From Niabella beijingensis (GTDB lineage Bacteria; Bacteroidota; Bacteroidia; Chitinophagales; Chitinophagaceae), in contig NZ_JAIQDI010000002.1 of NCBI RefSeq assembly GCF_020034665.1, forward strand, positions 1,178,001-1,242,000: a stretch of 64,000 nt of DNA. Direction: 5' to 3'. The notes below the pieces were generated by a model that ran no database searches, was not told the origin of the DNA, and was given only the letters and a program-made list of their open reading frames with translations. Made by a program: the position numbers and the translations under genes. Shown piece by piece: positions 63,800-64,000 of the stretch. Positions within the stretch are counted from its first letter, which is position 1. Every line of letters starts with the position of its first letter.

Positions 63800-64000
63800 A
63801 TGAAAAAGCTTTTTATTGCATTACTCGCACTGATTACTTTTAATCTGTCGCAGGCGCAGACCACACCTTCGCAAACAAAACCCGCAAAGGTACAAGCCGC
63901 AAAGCCGGTGCAAGCAGGGGAGAAAAAGGTTGTTGCAGAAAAAAAAGCAGCACCGCCCGCTACCGCCCATTTGAAAAAGGATGGCACTCCCGATAAGCGG
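63800..64000 (+). CDS. Small secreted Lys/Ala/Pro-rich protein, partial
   Basis: The frame from the ATG at 63800 gives a signal peptide (MKKLFIALLALITFNLSQAQ) followed by a low-complexity TTPSQTKPAKVQAAKPVQAG stretch and EKKVVAEKKAAPPATAHLKKDGTPDKR, and runs off the window end. The KKDGTPDKR ending recalls a family of small secreted Bacteroidota proteins of unknown function. Only the first 67 codons are visible. Confidence 0.55.
   Translation, partial: MKKLFIALLALITFNLSQAQTTPSQTKPAKVQAAKPVQAGEKKVVAEKKAAPPATAHLKKDGTPDKR

Overview
The window looks like part of the chromosome of a glycan-degrading Bacteroidota bacterium, most likely family Chitinophagaceae. The evidence is a SusC/SusD pair with an ECF sigma/FecR switch, many lipoproteins and secreted glycoside hydrolases, three LytTR response regulators with LytS-type kinases, DUF4270 and DUF5017 proteins, promoter-like TAnnTTTG elements and little Shine-Dalgarno sequence. 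The genus cannot be fixed from sequence alone. I found no rRNA, convincing tRNA, CRISPR array, insertion sequence or phage gene.

Layout. (1) 1-6618: a tight same-strand catabolic cluster of an M81/MlrC-type metallohydrolase (cut by the window edge), SMP-30 lactonase, aldo/keto reductase, SDR, exported NanM-like mutarotase, class III aminotransferase and MFS transporter. It reads as uptake and breakdown of an unidentified small sugar-like compound. (2) 7065-14593: GH105, a Tat-type SGNH hydrolase whose motif order is circularly permuted, GH2, GH130, a decayed secreted protein and an LRR protein with a damaged start. (3) 14709-24239: a beta-1,4-galactan utilisation locus (ECF sigma and FecR divergent from SusC, SusD, DUF5017 lipoprotein and GH53 galactanase). 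A perfect hairpin with a T-tract lies in the SusC leader. (4) 24616-33391: a broken universal stress protein, a flavin/PNPOx-like protein, a sugar porter, a bestrophin, GH110 and GH95 translationally coupled, and a DinB-like protein. (5) 33410-46340, mostly minus strand: intradiol dioxygenase with two small unknowns, two LytTR two-component pairs around a glutamine amidotransferase, and an envelope group (barrel, DUF4270 lipoprotein, kelch lipoprotein, unknown exported protein, lyase-like lipoprotein). (6) 46776-53267: an L-fucose locus with AraC regulator, SDR, L-fuconate dehydratase, SSS transporter, GH29 fucosidase and exported RhaM-type mutarotase. (7) 53400-60001: M60 peptidase, GH43, S41 peptidase and a large exported fusion of a TIM barrel with a DUF218/YdcF domain. 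(8) 60296-64000: a LytTR regulator, a small membrane protein, a hybrid histidine kinase with Hpt domain, and the start of a small secreted protein.

How the parts fit. GH110, GH95, GH29 and the M60 protease all act on galactose- or fucose-capped glycans or glycoproteins, and the fucose locus could consume released L-fucose. GH53/SusCD handles galactan, and GH105 handles unsaturated uronides of pectin side chains. The first cluster, the permuted SGNH enzyme and the TIM-barrel/DUF218 fusion are the least explained parts.
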